Assembly (NCBI GenBank): GCA_029253705.1
Contig: JAQWYY010000131.1
Span: 1 to 32,385, forward strand
Reading direction: 5' to 3'
Length of the DNA: 32,385 bases
Source: Luminiphilus sp.
GTDB taxonomy: Bacteria > Pseudomonadota > Gammaproteobacteria > Pseudomonadales > Halieaceae
Below, in pieces: positions 1-7,739 of this stretch. The notes under the pieces were generated by a model, which was not told the origin of the DNA, made no database searches, and was given only the letters and a program-made list of their open reading frames with translations. Positions within the stretch are counted from its first letter, which is position 1; every line of letters begins with the position of its first letter. The translations under genes were made by a program, and so were the position numbers.

Positions 1-2
1 TC

Positions 3-167
3 TGGAGACTTGCGCTGAAATTCGTGGGGATTGCCCAAGGCCACAGTATTCTTGAGCGCGAGCTCAACCAATGTCAGGATCTGCAAGCAATAATGGCTGG
101 CGGTTGTTACCATCTGCAGTCAGTTTTTAAGCTTCAAAAACCGAGAGGGCACAATGTCAAAATTTGA
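3..167 (+). CDS. possible C-terminal end of an upstream gene (partial)
   Basis: An open frame enters the window from the left edge and stops with TGA at 165-167, overlapping the start of the following crotonase-family gene by 14 nt. The visible 54 residues are mixed hydrophobic and polar, with a Cys-rich stretch around GGCYHLQ. I do not recognise the family. The overlap fits the tight packing of the rest of the window, but 165 nt of open frame can arise by chance, so this may be non-coding upstream DNA instead. Confidence 0.3.
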   Translation, partial: WRLALKFVGIAQGHSILERELNQCQDLQAIMAGGCYHLQSVFKLQKPRGHNVKI

Positions 168-951
168 AACGATCAACGTAACCCATCATGACGCTGTCGC
201 CCGCGTCGCTTTTAATCGTCCTGATAGTCTCAATGCCATGAATGGTCAAATGCGCCGTGAATTTTACGCCGCTGCTCGTGAGATCAACATGAACGACGCC
301 ATTCGCGTCGTCATGTTAACGGGAGAGGGCAGGGCTTTTGGTGCAGGAGCTGATCTTGCCGACGACACAGCCGGCGCGGACTTAATGATTGGCGCACAGA
401 CCCGGGACGACCTCATTCACGAATTCAAGCCCGGGGTGCTGTCCATAGCCGAGGCGCCTAAAATTTGGGTGGCTGCGATCAATGGGCCGTGTGCGGGAAT
501 CAGTTACAGCTATGCAATGGCCTGTGATCTTGTTGTTATGGCTGAAGACGCCTATCTGTATCAACCTTTCTCAGCGATTGGCTTAATTCCTGATGGCGGC
601 TCTACCTGGCTACTGCAAAAACTTGTTGGCAGTCGGCGGGCTTTCGAGTTGATGGCTCTTGGGGAAAAGTTGGGAGCTCAAAAGGCGCTGGATTGGGGAA
701 TGGCCAATAGGGTTTTCGATAAGGCTGATTTTGCTGCGGAGGCCATGGGGTTTGCGGAGAATCTCGCGGGGCGTTCGCCACTTGCGCTTCGATACACGAA
801 AGAGGCCCTCCGTTTCGCGGCAACCTCTTCTTTGGGCGACACCATTACGAAAGAGGCTGACCTACAGGAATTTTGTATCTCAAGCGAAGACTGCCCCAAT
901 GCGATCGCCGCTTTTTTCAATAAAGAAGCCTACACATGGAAGGGCCGATAA
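154..951 (+). CDS. enoyl-CoA hydratase/isomerase family protein (crotonase fold, PaaG-like active site)
   Basis: 265 residues, the normal crotonase length. Family signatures are NRPDSLNAMN (residues 21-30), the oxyanion-hole loop FGAGADLAD (62-70) and INGPCAGISYSYAMACDLV (109-127). The two catalytic glutamates of classical enoyl-CoA hydratase are not in their usual places: the first is replaced in the GISYSYA segment and the second position reads QPF. There is instead an Asp at 147 in GLIPDGGSTW, which matches the catalytic Asp of the PaaG/isomerase branch. It therefore probably isomerises or otherwise rearranges an acyl-CoA rather than hydrating a 2-enoyl-CoA; this is inference from family knowledge. 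GAGAGG lies about 5 nt before the ATG and decides the start. A DUF3604 gene follows on the same strand after 54 nt. The substrate cannot be told. Confidence 0.9.
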   Translation: MSKFETINVTHHDAVARVAFNRPDSLNAMNGQMRREFYAAAREINMNDAIRVVMLTGEGRAFGAGADLADDTAGADLMIGAQTRDDLIHEFKPGVLSIAEAPKIWVAAINGPCAGISYSYAMACDLVVMAEDAYLYQPFSAIGLIPDGGSTWLLQKLVGSRRAFELMALGEKLGAQKALDWGMANRVFDKADFAAEAMGFAENLAGRSPLALRYTKEALRFAATSSLGDTITKEADLQEFCISSEDCPNAIAAFFNKEAYTWKGR

Positions 952-1005
952 TACGTTCAACCACCTTTAGCCTCAGTAAATTGTCGCGATATTTGGGAAA
1001 CGAAA

Positions 1006-2874
1006 ATGATAATGAAGAATCTTTACTTGGCTCTTTGGCTGCTTGCTGTGACGTTAGCCAGCTTCTCACAAGCTGAGGATAGACAGCTCCTTTGGGGTGA
1101 TACTCACCTTCACACGACCTATTCATCAGATGCTTTTGCCAATAATAACCTGACTGCAACACCTGATATGGCTTATCGGTTTGCCAAGGGAGCGCCGGTG
1201 GTTCACGGGTGGGATGGACGGCGAGTTCAGTTGGAAACACCACTGGATTTTTTGGTTGTTTCAGACCACGCCGAACTGATGGGCGTGATTCGGAGTGTTT
1301 ACTACGAAGGCATAACCCGGGATGACCTGTCCCTAATGGATTCTGTAAAGGCCTGGATCGCGACGGCAATTCTGAGAGACGCGGTTGACCAGCAAACCGC
1401 TCGTAATTTATTTCTTGGAGTACTTCCAGAGCCTACCGATGATTTTGCTGCCGCCGCGAGAGACTGGAACGCTGATGTGGGTTGGATCCCGGACTTACCC
1501 GCCGTCGAAGCTGACGCTTGGAAGACCATCACCGACGCCGCCGACGCGCACAACGCGCCGGGGAACTTTACGGCGCTAATTGGATGGGAGTACAGCGCAA
1601 TTCCTGGTGGAGCCAATCTCCACAGAGTGGTGATTGGTGACATTGATGCTGAAACGGCTCAAACCTTCGTGCCCTACGGACTGGACAACAGCTCTTTTCC
1701 CGAAGATCTCTGGGAGTGGCTGGAGACCATTGAACAATCAACAGGGGGCACATTTTTAGCGATCCCGCACAATTCTAATATCTCAAAGGGCATCATGTTC
1801 GATATGACGACCCTGCGTGGAGATAAAATGGACACGCGCTACGCCGAACTTAGGCGTTATTGGGAACCCGTTGTAGAAATCACTCAAATAAAAGGTGATT
1901 CAGAAACGCACTCTTCCCTCTCACCCAAAGATGAGTTTGCCGACTTTGAAACCTATCCCTTTTACATTCAGAAGCGGTGGACAGAATATCAGCCTCAACC
2001 AGGGGATTATGTACGATCCGCACTGCGTCGGGGTCTCACTCTGGAGGCTGACGTTGGCATCAATCCTTATCAGTTTGGCGTGATTGGCTCCACTGATGGT
2101 CATACGGCGCTGCCCAGTGCGGAGGAGGCAAATTTCCAGGGTAAGTTTGTGACAGATTCCATCCCCAGTAAAAAGAGTTCGGGCTGGGGTGATGAGCCTC
2201 AGAGGCCCTTCGGTTGGGCTATGTCGGCGTCAGGACTTGCTGCAGTTTGGGCTGAGGACAACACGCGAGAGGGCATTGTTGCTGCTATGCGTCGCCGTGA
2301 GGTGTACGCAACGACGGGGCCTCGTATTGGTGTCCGAGTCTATGGTGGCTGGAATTTGAGTTCAGAGTCACTCGAGGAAGCCGATTTCCCCGCTAACGTA
2401 ATGGGGCAGGCCGTACCTATGGGCGGAGAACTCATGACTGCAGAAGAGGGCGCAACGCCAACCCTATTGATTGAGGCCCTTGCAGACCCCGCTTCCGGTG
2501 CATTGGACCGAATACAAGTGATCAAGGGCTGGAGGATGAAGGATGGCGGCACTCAGGAGCAGGTTTATGATGTCGCTTGGGCGGGAGAGGGCCGCCTGAA
2601 AACTGACAACTCCTTGGTTCCCATTACAAATACCGTTGACCTTACTACTGGGTTGGTAGATAACAGTGTCGGCGCGGGGCGTTTAACCGCCGCCTGGAGC
2701 GATCCGAATTTTGACCCTGATCAGTCTGCTTTTTACTACGTTCGGGTGCTGCAAATACCGACGGCGCGCCATTCTTTACTCGACAAACTTGCCCTGGACG
2801 GCGAGGTTGATACCCAGAGACCAGACACCATACAAGAGCGCGCTTACACGTCCTCTATTTGGTATCGCCCTTAA
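1006..2874 (+). CDS. exported DUF3604 family protein (PHP-like metal-dependent fold)
   Basis: 622 residues. Residues 1-23 are a signal peptide (hydrophobic LYLALWLLAVTLASF, likely cleavage after SQA), so the protein should be periplasmic or secreted. The mature protein begins with the DUF3604 hallmark WGDTHLHTTYSSDAF (30-44), whose D-x-H-x-H resembles the first metal-binding motif of PHP phosphoesterases. Further family motifs are VVSDHAELMG, GWEYSA, IPHNSN and GSTDGHTALP, supplying more His/Asp candidate ligands. DUF3604 proteins are frequent in marine bacteria but have no settled reaction; a phosphoesterase-like hydrolase is the usual guess. The start could equally be the second ATG at 1012, which gives the same signal peptide. 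It lies 54 nt after the crotonase gene, possibly co-transcribed. No strong terminator is visible in the 62 nt before the convergent rapA. Confidence 0.88.
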   Translation: MIMKNLYLALWLLAVTLASFSQAEDRQLLWGDTHLHTTYSSDAFANNNLTATPDMAYRFAKGAPVVHGWDGRRVQLETPLDFLVVSDHAELMGVIRSVYYEGITRDDLSLMDSVKAWIATAILRDAVDQQTARNLFLGVLPEPTDDFAAAARDWNADVGWIPDLPAVEADAWKTITDAADAHNAPGNFTALIGWEYSAIPGGANLHRVVIGDIDAETAQTFVPYGLDNSSFPEDLWEWLETIEQSTGGTFLAIPHNSNISKGIMFDMTTLRGDKMDTRYAELRRYWEPVVEITQIKGDSETHSSLSPKDEFADFETYPFYIQKRWTEYQPQPGDYVRSALRRGLTLEADVGINPYQFGVIGSTDGHTALPSAEEANFQGKFVTDSIPSKKSSGWGDEPQRPFGWAMSASGLAAVWAEDNTREGIVAAMRRREVYATTGPRIGVRVYGGWNLSSESLEEADFPANVMGQAVPMGGELMTAEEGATPTLLIEALADPASGALDRIQVIKGWRMKDGGTQEQVYDVAWAGEGRLKTDNSLVPITNTVDLTTGLVDNSVGAGRLTAAWSDPNFDPDQSAFYYVRVLQIPTARHSLLDKLALDGEVDTQRPDTIQERAYTSSIWYRP

Positions 2875-2936
2875 TGTGACGCTGCTGAATCATTGAGCGT
2901 TGTCCTGAGCAAATTTGCGTCCGCGTGCAGGGCGAT

Positions 2937-5690
2937 TCAAGTAGCGACGACTACCCGTAAGGCTTGGCTCACTGCCTGAGTGTCGTTCACTGACGCAAGG
3001 GTGCCCGCTATGCGTGCATTTAACTCGTCGATCTCAGAATCTTTGACTCCAGGATTAACGCTGCTTAGGTAAACCAGGCGGCTTTGCTCTGCACCGAGCT
3101 GCTCATTGATCGTGTTTACTGCCGTGCGCTTTCTCACCTCAAGCTCGGATTGTGCAAGCTTATCTGCGGCTTTCAGCTGCTCTTCAAGCAGGGGCCTGAT
3201 TCTGCGCAAAACATTGGCAGCTGTTGCAGTGGCGACCGGGCCAATCATACGGTTTATTGCTACATGGCCCATGTTTTGGCCTCTATCAATACACTTGGGA
3301 TCAATGACAAAGCGTAGGGGCGTTTGATCGACATAGCGGCCCATTTCTAAGTGGCTTGGAGCCATGCAGTCGAGGCTGTAGATACACTCGAGCAGCACAG
3401 TGCCGCCAGGTATCTTGGGGTGCTTCACTGTGCCAAGTGCCGAGTTGCCCAGCTCGCTGCTCAAGACAACGGACATTGCCTCTCGCAGTAAGGGGTGCTC
3501 GCGAGTTAAAAACAACACGTCGTCACGTGCGAGCGCTGTTTCTCGGTCAAAGCTGACAACCGTGCCATCCTCATCAAGTCCCGGCAGCTCTCCTGTGATC
3601 AACATTTCAGTGGGTTTGAGTAAATGGGTGGTTTCAGAGTGATAATCCTGACTCACGCCGATACGGTCGAAGAGAAGTTCTGCAAAAGAGAGCACCTGTT
3701 CGGGGGTCTCTTCCATTTGAATGGTTTCAATAATTTCGGACCCGCGCTCAGCGTTGTGTGAGTTTAACTCTAGTAAGCGATCACGCCCTTCACGCATTTT
3801 GATCTCTAAGGAAGTGCGCAGTGCGAGCGACTCACTTAATAGATATTCGGTAGGCGCATCGGGATTGGCTAGGGCGGAATCAAGGGTTTCTTGAAACTGC
3901 TGCAGAACCGTATAGCCAACGGCGCAGCTACTGGTGAACGCCGACAGAGCTTGGTTGTGCCAGTTAAATAGCACTTCCTGAGCAGTATTTCGTATGAAGG
4001 GCACATGAATGACGACATCCGAGCCCTGTCCAATTCTATCTAAACGGCCAATGCGCTGCTCAAGTAGGTCAGGGTTCTTGGGTAAATCGAAACAAATTAA
4101 GTGATGTGCAAACTGAAAATTTCGTCCCTCGCTGCCAATCTCAGAACAAATCAGTGCCTGTGCTCCGCCGTGTTCATCGGCAAAATAGGCCGCTGCACGA
4201 TCCCGCTCAAACAGGGTAAGGCCTTCGTGAAAGGCTGCGCAACGAATGCCTGCACGCAGGTGAAGTTGCTGCTCCAAGGCAAGGGCAGTTGTGGCGCTCG
4301 CGGCAATTACCAAGACTTTCTCTGGGCGTAACCCTCGAAGCTGAGTCTCCAGCCAACCCACGCGAGGGTCATGTTCTAACCATTGAGCTTCTGGAAAAGA
4401 CATTTCCGGGAACAAGGCAGTGCGGTTGTCTTGATAGAGCTCTGGCACCTCCAAGGGATACGCATGCAGATTGCGCTTTGGGAATCCCGGTACGGAGGCT
4501 CTGGTATTGCGAAATAACACGCGCCCCGTACCGTAGCGGTCAAGCAGCTGACTGATCTGAGATTTGCTGTCGGCTGTTTGGTCGATACCAGCCGGCAGGC
4601 TAACCGTACTTTCGCCAGTTTGAAGTTGTTCAATAACTTGATTCCACTGCGCGAATTGCTCCTGCTCGGCAAGGAAGGTTGGCAAATCGCTGAAGCGATC
4701 AGGGTCAAGCAATCGAAGCCTGTCAAAGTGGCTCTCTATACCGGCTTGCTCGGGAGTTGCCGTCAACAACAGCAGGCCACTGCAGTGGCCGGCAAGGACT
4801 TCAACAAAATCTGATAACGTTTCTTCTTCAGGGCTTTGGCGGCTTATATGATGGGCCTCATCTACGATAACCATATCCCAGTGAGCTGAGAGTGCGCTTT
4901 GTCTCGCGTCCTCATGGCGCCCCATTAGAGAAAACGGGCACAGAATAAGCTGTTCTGACTCAAAGGCGGTTTCGATATCTAGGTCGGCCAAGCGTTCATC
5001 ATCAAACAGCGAGAAGGCCAAGCTAAATCGCCGCAACATTTCCACCAGCCATTGATGTATCAGTGAGTCGGGGACAAGAACCAGAGCTCGGGTTGCCCGT
5101 CCTGAAGCTAATTGCTGAGACAAAATGAGGCCCGCTTCAATGGTTTTACCCAGCCCAACTTCATCGGCCAGCAGGACTCGGGGGGCAATGCGTGTGCCGA
5201 CTTCGCTGGCGATATAGACCTGGTGAGACAATAAAGAAGTTCTGGCACCCAGCAGCCCCCTTACTGCGCTTTTTGAGAAATGTGCGCGCTGCTTCAAGGT
5301 TTCGTAACGAAGCTGAAAGTCCAGTAGCTTATCTAGCTGGTTGTTAAGAAGACGGTCTCTGGGGGAGCGCAGTTGTATGTGCGGATCAATATCAAGTTCT
5401 GAAACTAGCTCTTGTTCTCCATTGGTACTTTCAATCAAATAAGCCAAGATGCCCTCAGATTCGTGGCGCTCAAGGACTGCGTATTCTTGACCATTGATGT
5501 GTTGGTAGCGATCACCGCTTTCGAGAATTAGGCGGGTCAATGGCGCGCGGTCTGTCGCGTAGGTGCGTTCCTCTCCGACCGCAGGGAAGTGCAATGTAAT
5601 ACGCCTCCCTTCAAGGTCCACCACAATACCCAGCCCCAACTCAACGTCGGCGTGGCTTACCCAACGTTGACCAATCGCAAATTCACTCAT
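2937..5690 (-). CDS. rapA: RapA, RNA polymerase-associated Swi2/Snf2-type ATPase
   Basis: 917 residues, slightly shorter than E. coli RapA (968). The N-terminal Tudor-like region (about 1-105, starting FAIGQRWVSHAD) binds RNA polymerase in the known family. The ATPase core carries Walker A DEVGLGKT (176-183), the Walker B DEAH box (277-280), motif III LLLLTATPEQ, and a second RecA-like lobe with FDLPKNPDLLEQRIGRLDRIGQ, the RapA/Snf2 motif VI. The C-terminal part includes a charged helical region near the end. RapA recycles RNA polymerase from stalled or post-termination complexes. The start ATG is shared with the stop of the upstream TatD-type gene (ATGA overlap 5687-5690), so the two are probably translationally coupled. 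Convergent with the DUF3604 gene. Confidence 0.95.
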   Translation of the reverse strand: MSEFAIGQRWVSHADVELGLGIVVDLEGRRITLHFPAVGEERTYATDRAPLTRLILESGDRYQHINGQEYAVLERHESEGILAYLIESTNGEQELVSELDIDPHIQLRSPRDRLLNNQLDKLLDFQLRYETLKQRAHFSKSAVRGLLGARTSLLSHQVYIASEVGTRIAPRVLLADEVGLGKTIEAGLILSQQLASGRATRALVLVPDSLIHQWLVEMLRRFSLAFSLFDDERLADLDIETAFESEQLILCPFSLMGRHEDARQSALSAHWDMVIVDEAHHISRQSPEEETLSDFVEVLAGHCSGLLLLTATPEQAGIESHFDRLRLLDPDRFSDLPTFLAEQEQFAQWNQVIEQLQTGESTVSLPAGIDQTADSKSQISQLLDRYGTGRVLFRNTRASVPGFPKRNLHAYPLEVPELYQDNRTALFPEMSFPEAQWLEHDPRVGWLETQLRGLRPEKVLVIAASATTALALEQQLHLRAGIRCAAFHEGLTLFERDRAAAYFADEHGGAQALICSEIGSEGRNFQFAHHLICFDLPKNPDLLEQRIGRLDRIGQGSDVVIHVPFIRNTAQEVLFNWHNQALSAFTSSCAVGYTVLQQFQETLDSALANPDAPTEYLLSESLALRTSLEIKMREGRDRLLELNSHNAERGSEIIETIQMEETPEQVLSFAELLFDRIGVSQDYHSETTHLLKPTEMLITGELPGLDEDGTVVSFDRETALARDDVLFLTREHPLLREAMSVVLSSELGNSALGTVKHPKIPGGTVLLECIYSLDCMAPSHLEMGRYVDQTPLRFVIDPKCIDRGQNMGHVAINRMIGPVATATAANVLRRIRPLLEEQLKAADKLAQSELEVRKRTAVNTINEQLGAEQSRLVYLSSVNPGVKDSEIDELNARIAGTLASVNDTQAVSQALRVVVAT

Positions 5691-6499
5691 TGGGTAGCGA
5701 AGAACAACGCCATGCTGTTCCTCCGAACGGCCTTCAACAATGCTTCAACCGGCATATTTTTAATCTCTGCAATTTGCTCAGCGATAAGGGGTAAAAAACG
5801 GGGCGAATTAACGCGGCCCCGATAGGGAACGGGTGTTAGGTAGGGTGCGTCAGTTTCGAGCACAAGCCTGTCTATTGGCGTAGCGTCAATGACAGCTCGC
5901 ACATTATCCGCATTTTTAAAGGTGCAAATGCCATTAAATCCGAGATAAAACCCCTCGGATAAGCAGTAGTCAGCTAAAGCCTGGGAGCTGGTAAAGCTGT
6001 GTATGACGCCTTTATTTCTCAGATGAGGAGCATGATTTTCAAGTACAGCACGCGTGTCGGCATCCGCTTCGCGGGTGTGTATAACAACCGGTAAATCGCG
6101 CTCGGCAGCGAGTGCCAGCTGCTCCTCAAAAGCTTGGATTTGTGCTCGAGGAGAAGCGTGTTCGTAGTAGTAATCCAATCCGATCTCGCCGATAGCTACG
6201 ACCTTTGGGTGAGCTGCTCCCGTCGCAACTGACTGCGCAACTGAAGCGTTCCATGATGCCGCTTCGTGAGGATGAATACCCTGTGTGCCCCAGATGTTTT
6301 GATGCTCATCACAAAGGCTTAAAACGGTCGCTAGGTTGTCAGCAGAGACCGCAATGGTAACGATACGTTCGACGCCGGCGTCGGTGATGGCCTGTAACTC
6401 GTGGGCCATCGTATCCTGCGCCAGATAATCGAGGTGACAGTGTGTCTCGATAATCGGCGTTTGGAATGTTGGGACGGGTTTAGGTTTGCGCTTAGACAT
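5687..6499 (-). CDS. TatD family metal-dependent hydrolase (DNase-like)
   Basis: 270 residues from the ATG at 6499; the frame extends to a TTG at 6511, but neither start has a clear ribosome site and the ATG is preferred. TatD-type TIM-barrel metal ligands are all visible: IETHCHLD (His20, His22), AIGEIGLDY (Glu105), VVIHTREAD (His141), VIHSFT (His167) and LETDAPYLTP (Asp217). Family members are Mg2+-dependent nucleases acting on DNA 3' ends, or related hydrolases (TatD, YcfH, YjjV). The paralogue cannot be decided from this view; the short basic N-terminus (SKRKPKP) is unusual. It overlaps rapA by 4 nt and lies 95 nt after the LysR gene, all on the minus strand. CATAAT-like hexamers occur in the gap, but I see no convincing -35 partner. 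Confidence 0.88.
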   Translation of the reverse strand: MSKRKPKPVPTFQTPIIETHCHLDYLAQDTMAHELQAITDAGVERIVTIAVSADNLATVLSLCDEHQNIWGTQGIHPHEAASWNASVAQSVATGAAHPKVVAIGEIGLDYYYEHASPRAQIQAFEEQLALAAERDLPVVIHTREADADTRAVLENHAPHLRNKGVIHSFTSSQALADYCLSEGFYLGFNGICTFKNADNVRAVIDATPIDRLVLETDAPYLTPVPYRGRVNSPRFLPLIAEQIAEIKNMPVEALLKAVRRNSMALFFATQ

Positions 6500-6594
6500 G
6501 AAAGAGAGCAACTAGGGGTGACGTCATTATGCCACTTCTCATTACTCAGAGAAACAGCGAATGGTGAAACAGTACTGAGATGGCGTTTGTTTAA

Positions 6595-7536
6595 CTAACC
6601 GCGGTGCACGGTTCGCAACCGCATGCCGCGCACAGTATCGACGATTTCATTCCACAACCACTGGTGAACAGGAGACGCTTGAGTCCGACGATGAGCCACA
6701 AGCGAGTAGTCCACGTGCTGGGCTTCTTCTTGGGGCAAAGGCAACGCAACAACATCCCGGGTTGCACCTTGGTTCCTTGCTAAATAGGCGGGGCACACCA
6801 AAGTGAAGTCTGTTTCTCTGAGTATTTCTAACGCGGTCAAAAGATGTGAGGTCTCCAGCATCGTAACGGAACCCGATTGCAGCTGGGCATGAGGCGACAG
6901 TGGCAGCTCCGTATCATTGCGGTCAGAGACGTAAAGGCTTATGGCAGGAAATTTTGTGAGACCCTCACGAGTCAACGGGTTGTTGGTCAATGGATGCCCG
7001 TCTCGAACAAATACAGCCAATGGCGAACCCCCAAGTGACTGAAATCGGAATTCTTCAGGATAGTCAGCTCGAGTGAGCTGGACTGCAAAGTCGAGGCCGC
7101 CTGCAGCAAGCGTATCCAGCTGACCTTCAACACGTGTAATGGTTCTAAGGCTCAATCCCGGTGCAATTTTTTGTAATCGCGCCGTGAGGGGGGGGAGCAG
7201 TGAGAGGCCTACGTATTCTGATATAGCAATTGTAATTTCGCCTCTGTAGGTATTGGGTGAAAAATCGCCTGCATCTAAGAGCGCTTCAGTAGCGGCCAAT
7301 AGCGCGGGTAACTCTACCGCGATTGCTTGCGCCCTTGGTGTGGGTTGTATGCCGCGTTTGGAGCGCACGAATAACGGATCATTAAATGTATCCCTGAGGC
7401 GTCCCAAGGTTTTTGACATTGCTGGTTGTGTGATTGACATGCGTCGAGCTGCCGCTGAGACGCTGCACTCTTCAATGAGAATTTGTAGCGAAACCAGTAG
7501 GTTAAGATCAATCTTTGATAGTTTTTTAATGTCCAT
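6595..7536 (-). CDS. LysR family transcriptional regulator
   Basis: 313 residues, typical LysR length. The N-terminal winged helix-turn-helix is clear: IDLNLLVSLQILIEECSVSA (residues 9-28), then AARRMSITQPAMSKTLGRLR (29-48) and FNDPLFVRSKRGIQPTPRA (51-69). The rest is the two-lobed periplasmic-binding-like effector domain, with LTNNPLTREGL and the usual C-terminal strand pattern. LysR proteins often regulate a divergent neighbour; here the divergent gene is the exported helical-repeat protein at 7740, but a strong + strand terminator lies between them, so that target is uncertain. It may instead be linked to the TatD-type and rapA genes downstream on the same strand. No ligand can be predicted. 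No Shine-Dalgarno is seen before the ATG, so the start rests on alignment with the family. Confidence 0.92.
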   Translation of the reverse strand: MDIKKLSKIDLNLLVSLQILIEECSVSAAARRMSITQPAMSKTLGRLRDTFNDPLFVRSKRGIQPTPRAQAIAVELPALLAATEALLDAGDFSPNTYRGEITIAISEYVGLSLLPPLTARLQKIAPGLSLRTITRVEGQLDTLAAGGLDFAVQLTRADYPEEFRFQSLGGSPLAVFVRDGHPLTNNPLTREGLTKFPAISLYVSDRNDTELPLSPHAQLQSGSVTMLETSHLLTALEILRETDFTLVCPAYLARNQGATRDVVALPLPQEEAQHVDYSLVAHRRTQASPVHQWLWNEIVDTVRGMRLRTVHRG

Positions 7537-7622
7537 AATTTCAATAATGCCACAAAAGAATATGAAAGATAAAACAAATACATTTGATTTATGGTTCTCT
7601 CAGGCCAGAATGCACCCCATTG

Positions 7623-7655
7623 ATGTGGCTCCACATGTTTGAGCGCCTGGCGCTC
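7623..7655 (+). other. two adjacent hairpins upstream of an orphan terminator
   Basis: Two inverted repeats stand side by side in non-coding DNA: ATGTGG-CT-CCACAT (7623-7636) and GAGCGC-CTG-GCGCTC (7641-7655), each with perfect 6-bp arms. A rho-independent terminator follows 36 nt later. This could be the body of a short non-coding RNA or a 5' leader; I could not match it to tRNA, 6S, tmRNA or any riboswitch I know. Confidence 0.4.
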
Positions 7656-7690
7656 GGATTTCGAGTCACTCAGGTCCTTTTAAGTTTTTA

Positions 7691-7715
7691 CCCGCCTCAC
7701 GGCGGGTTTTTTTTT
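7691..7715 (+). terminator. rho-independent terminator, + strand
   Basis: Perfect 6-bp GC stem CCCGCC / GGCGGG with a 4-nt TCAC loop, followed directly by nine T residues (7707-7715). The T tract exists only on the + strand, so it cannot serve the LysR gene, which is transcribed away from it. It ends 24 nt before the next + strand start codon (7740), so it either terminates a short upstream transcript or attenuates the gene that follows. Confidence 0.85.
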
Positions 7716-7739
7716 GCCCGATAGGTTTAAACTTGGCCT

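Noticed and set aside
917-1369. 150-codon minus-strand frame opposite the DUF3604 gene
   Set aside because: It lies antisense to a clear coding gene with a signal peptide and family motifs; its product is low-complexity and family-less.
7641-7690. possible tRNA 3' half before the terminator
   Set aside because: A TTCGAGTC string resembles a T loop, but the flanking bases do not form a T stem and there is no acceptor stem or CCA.
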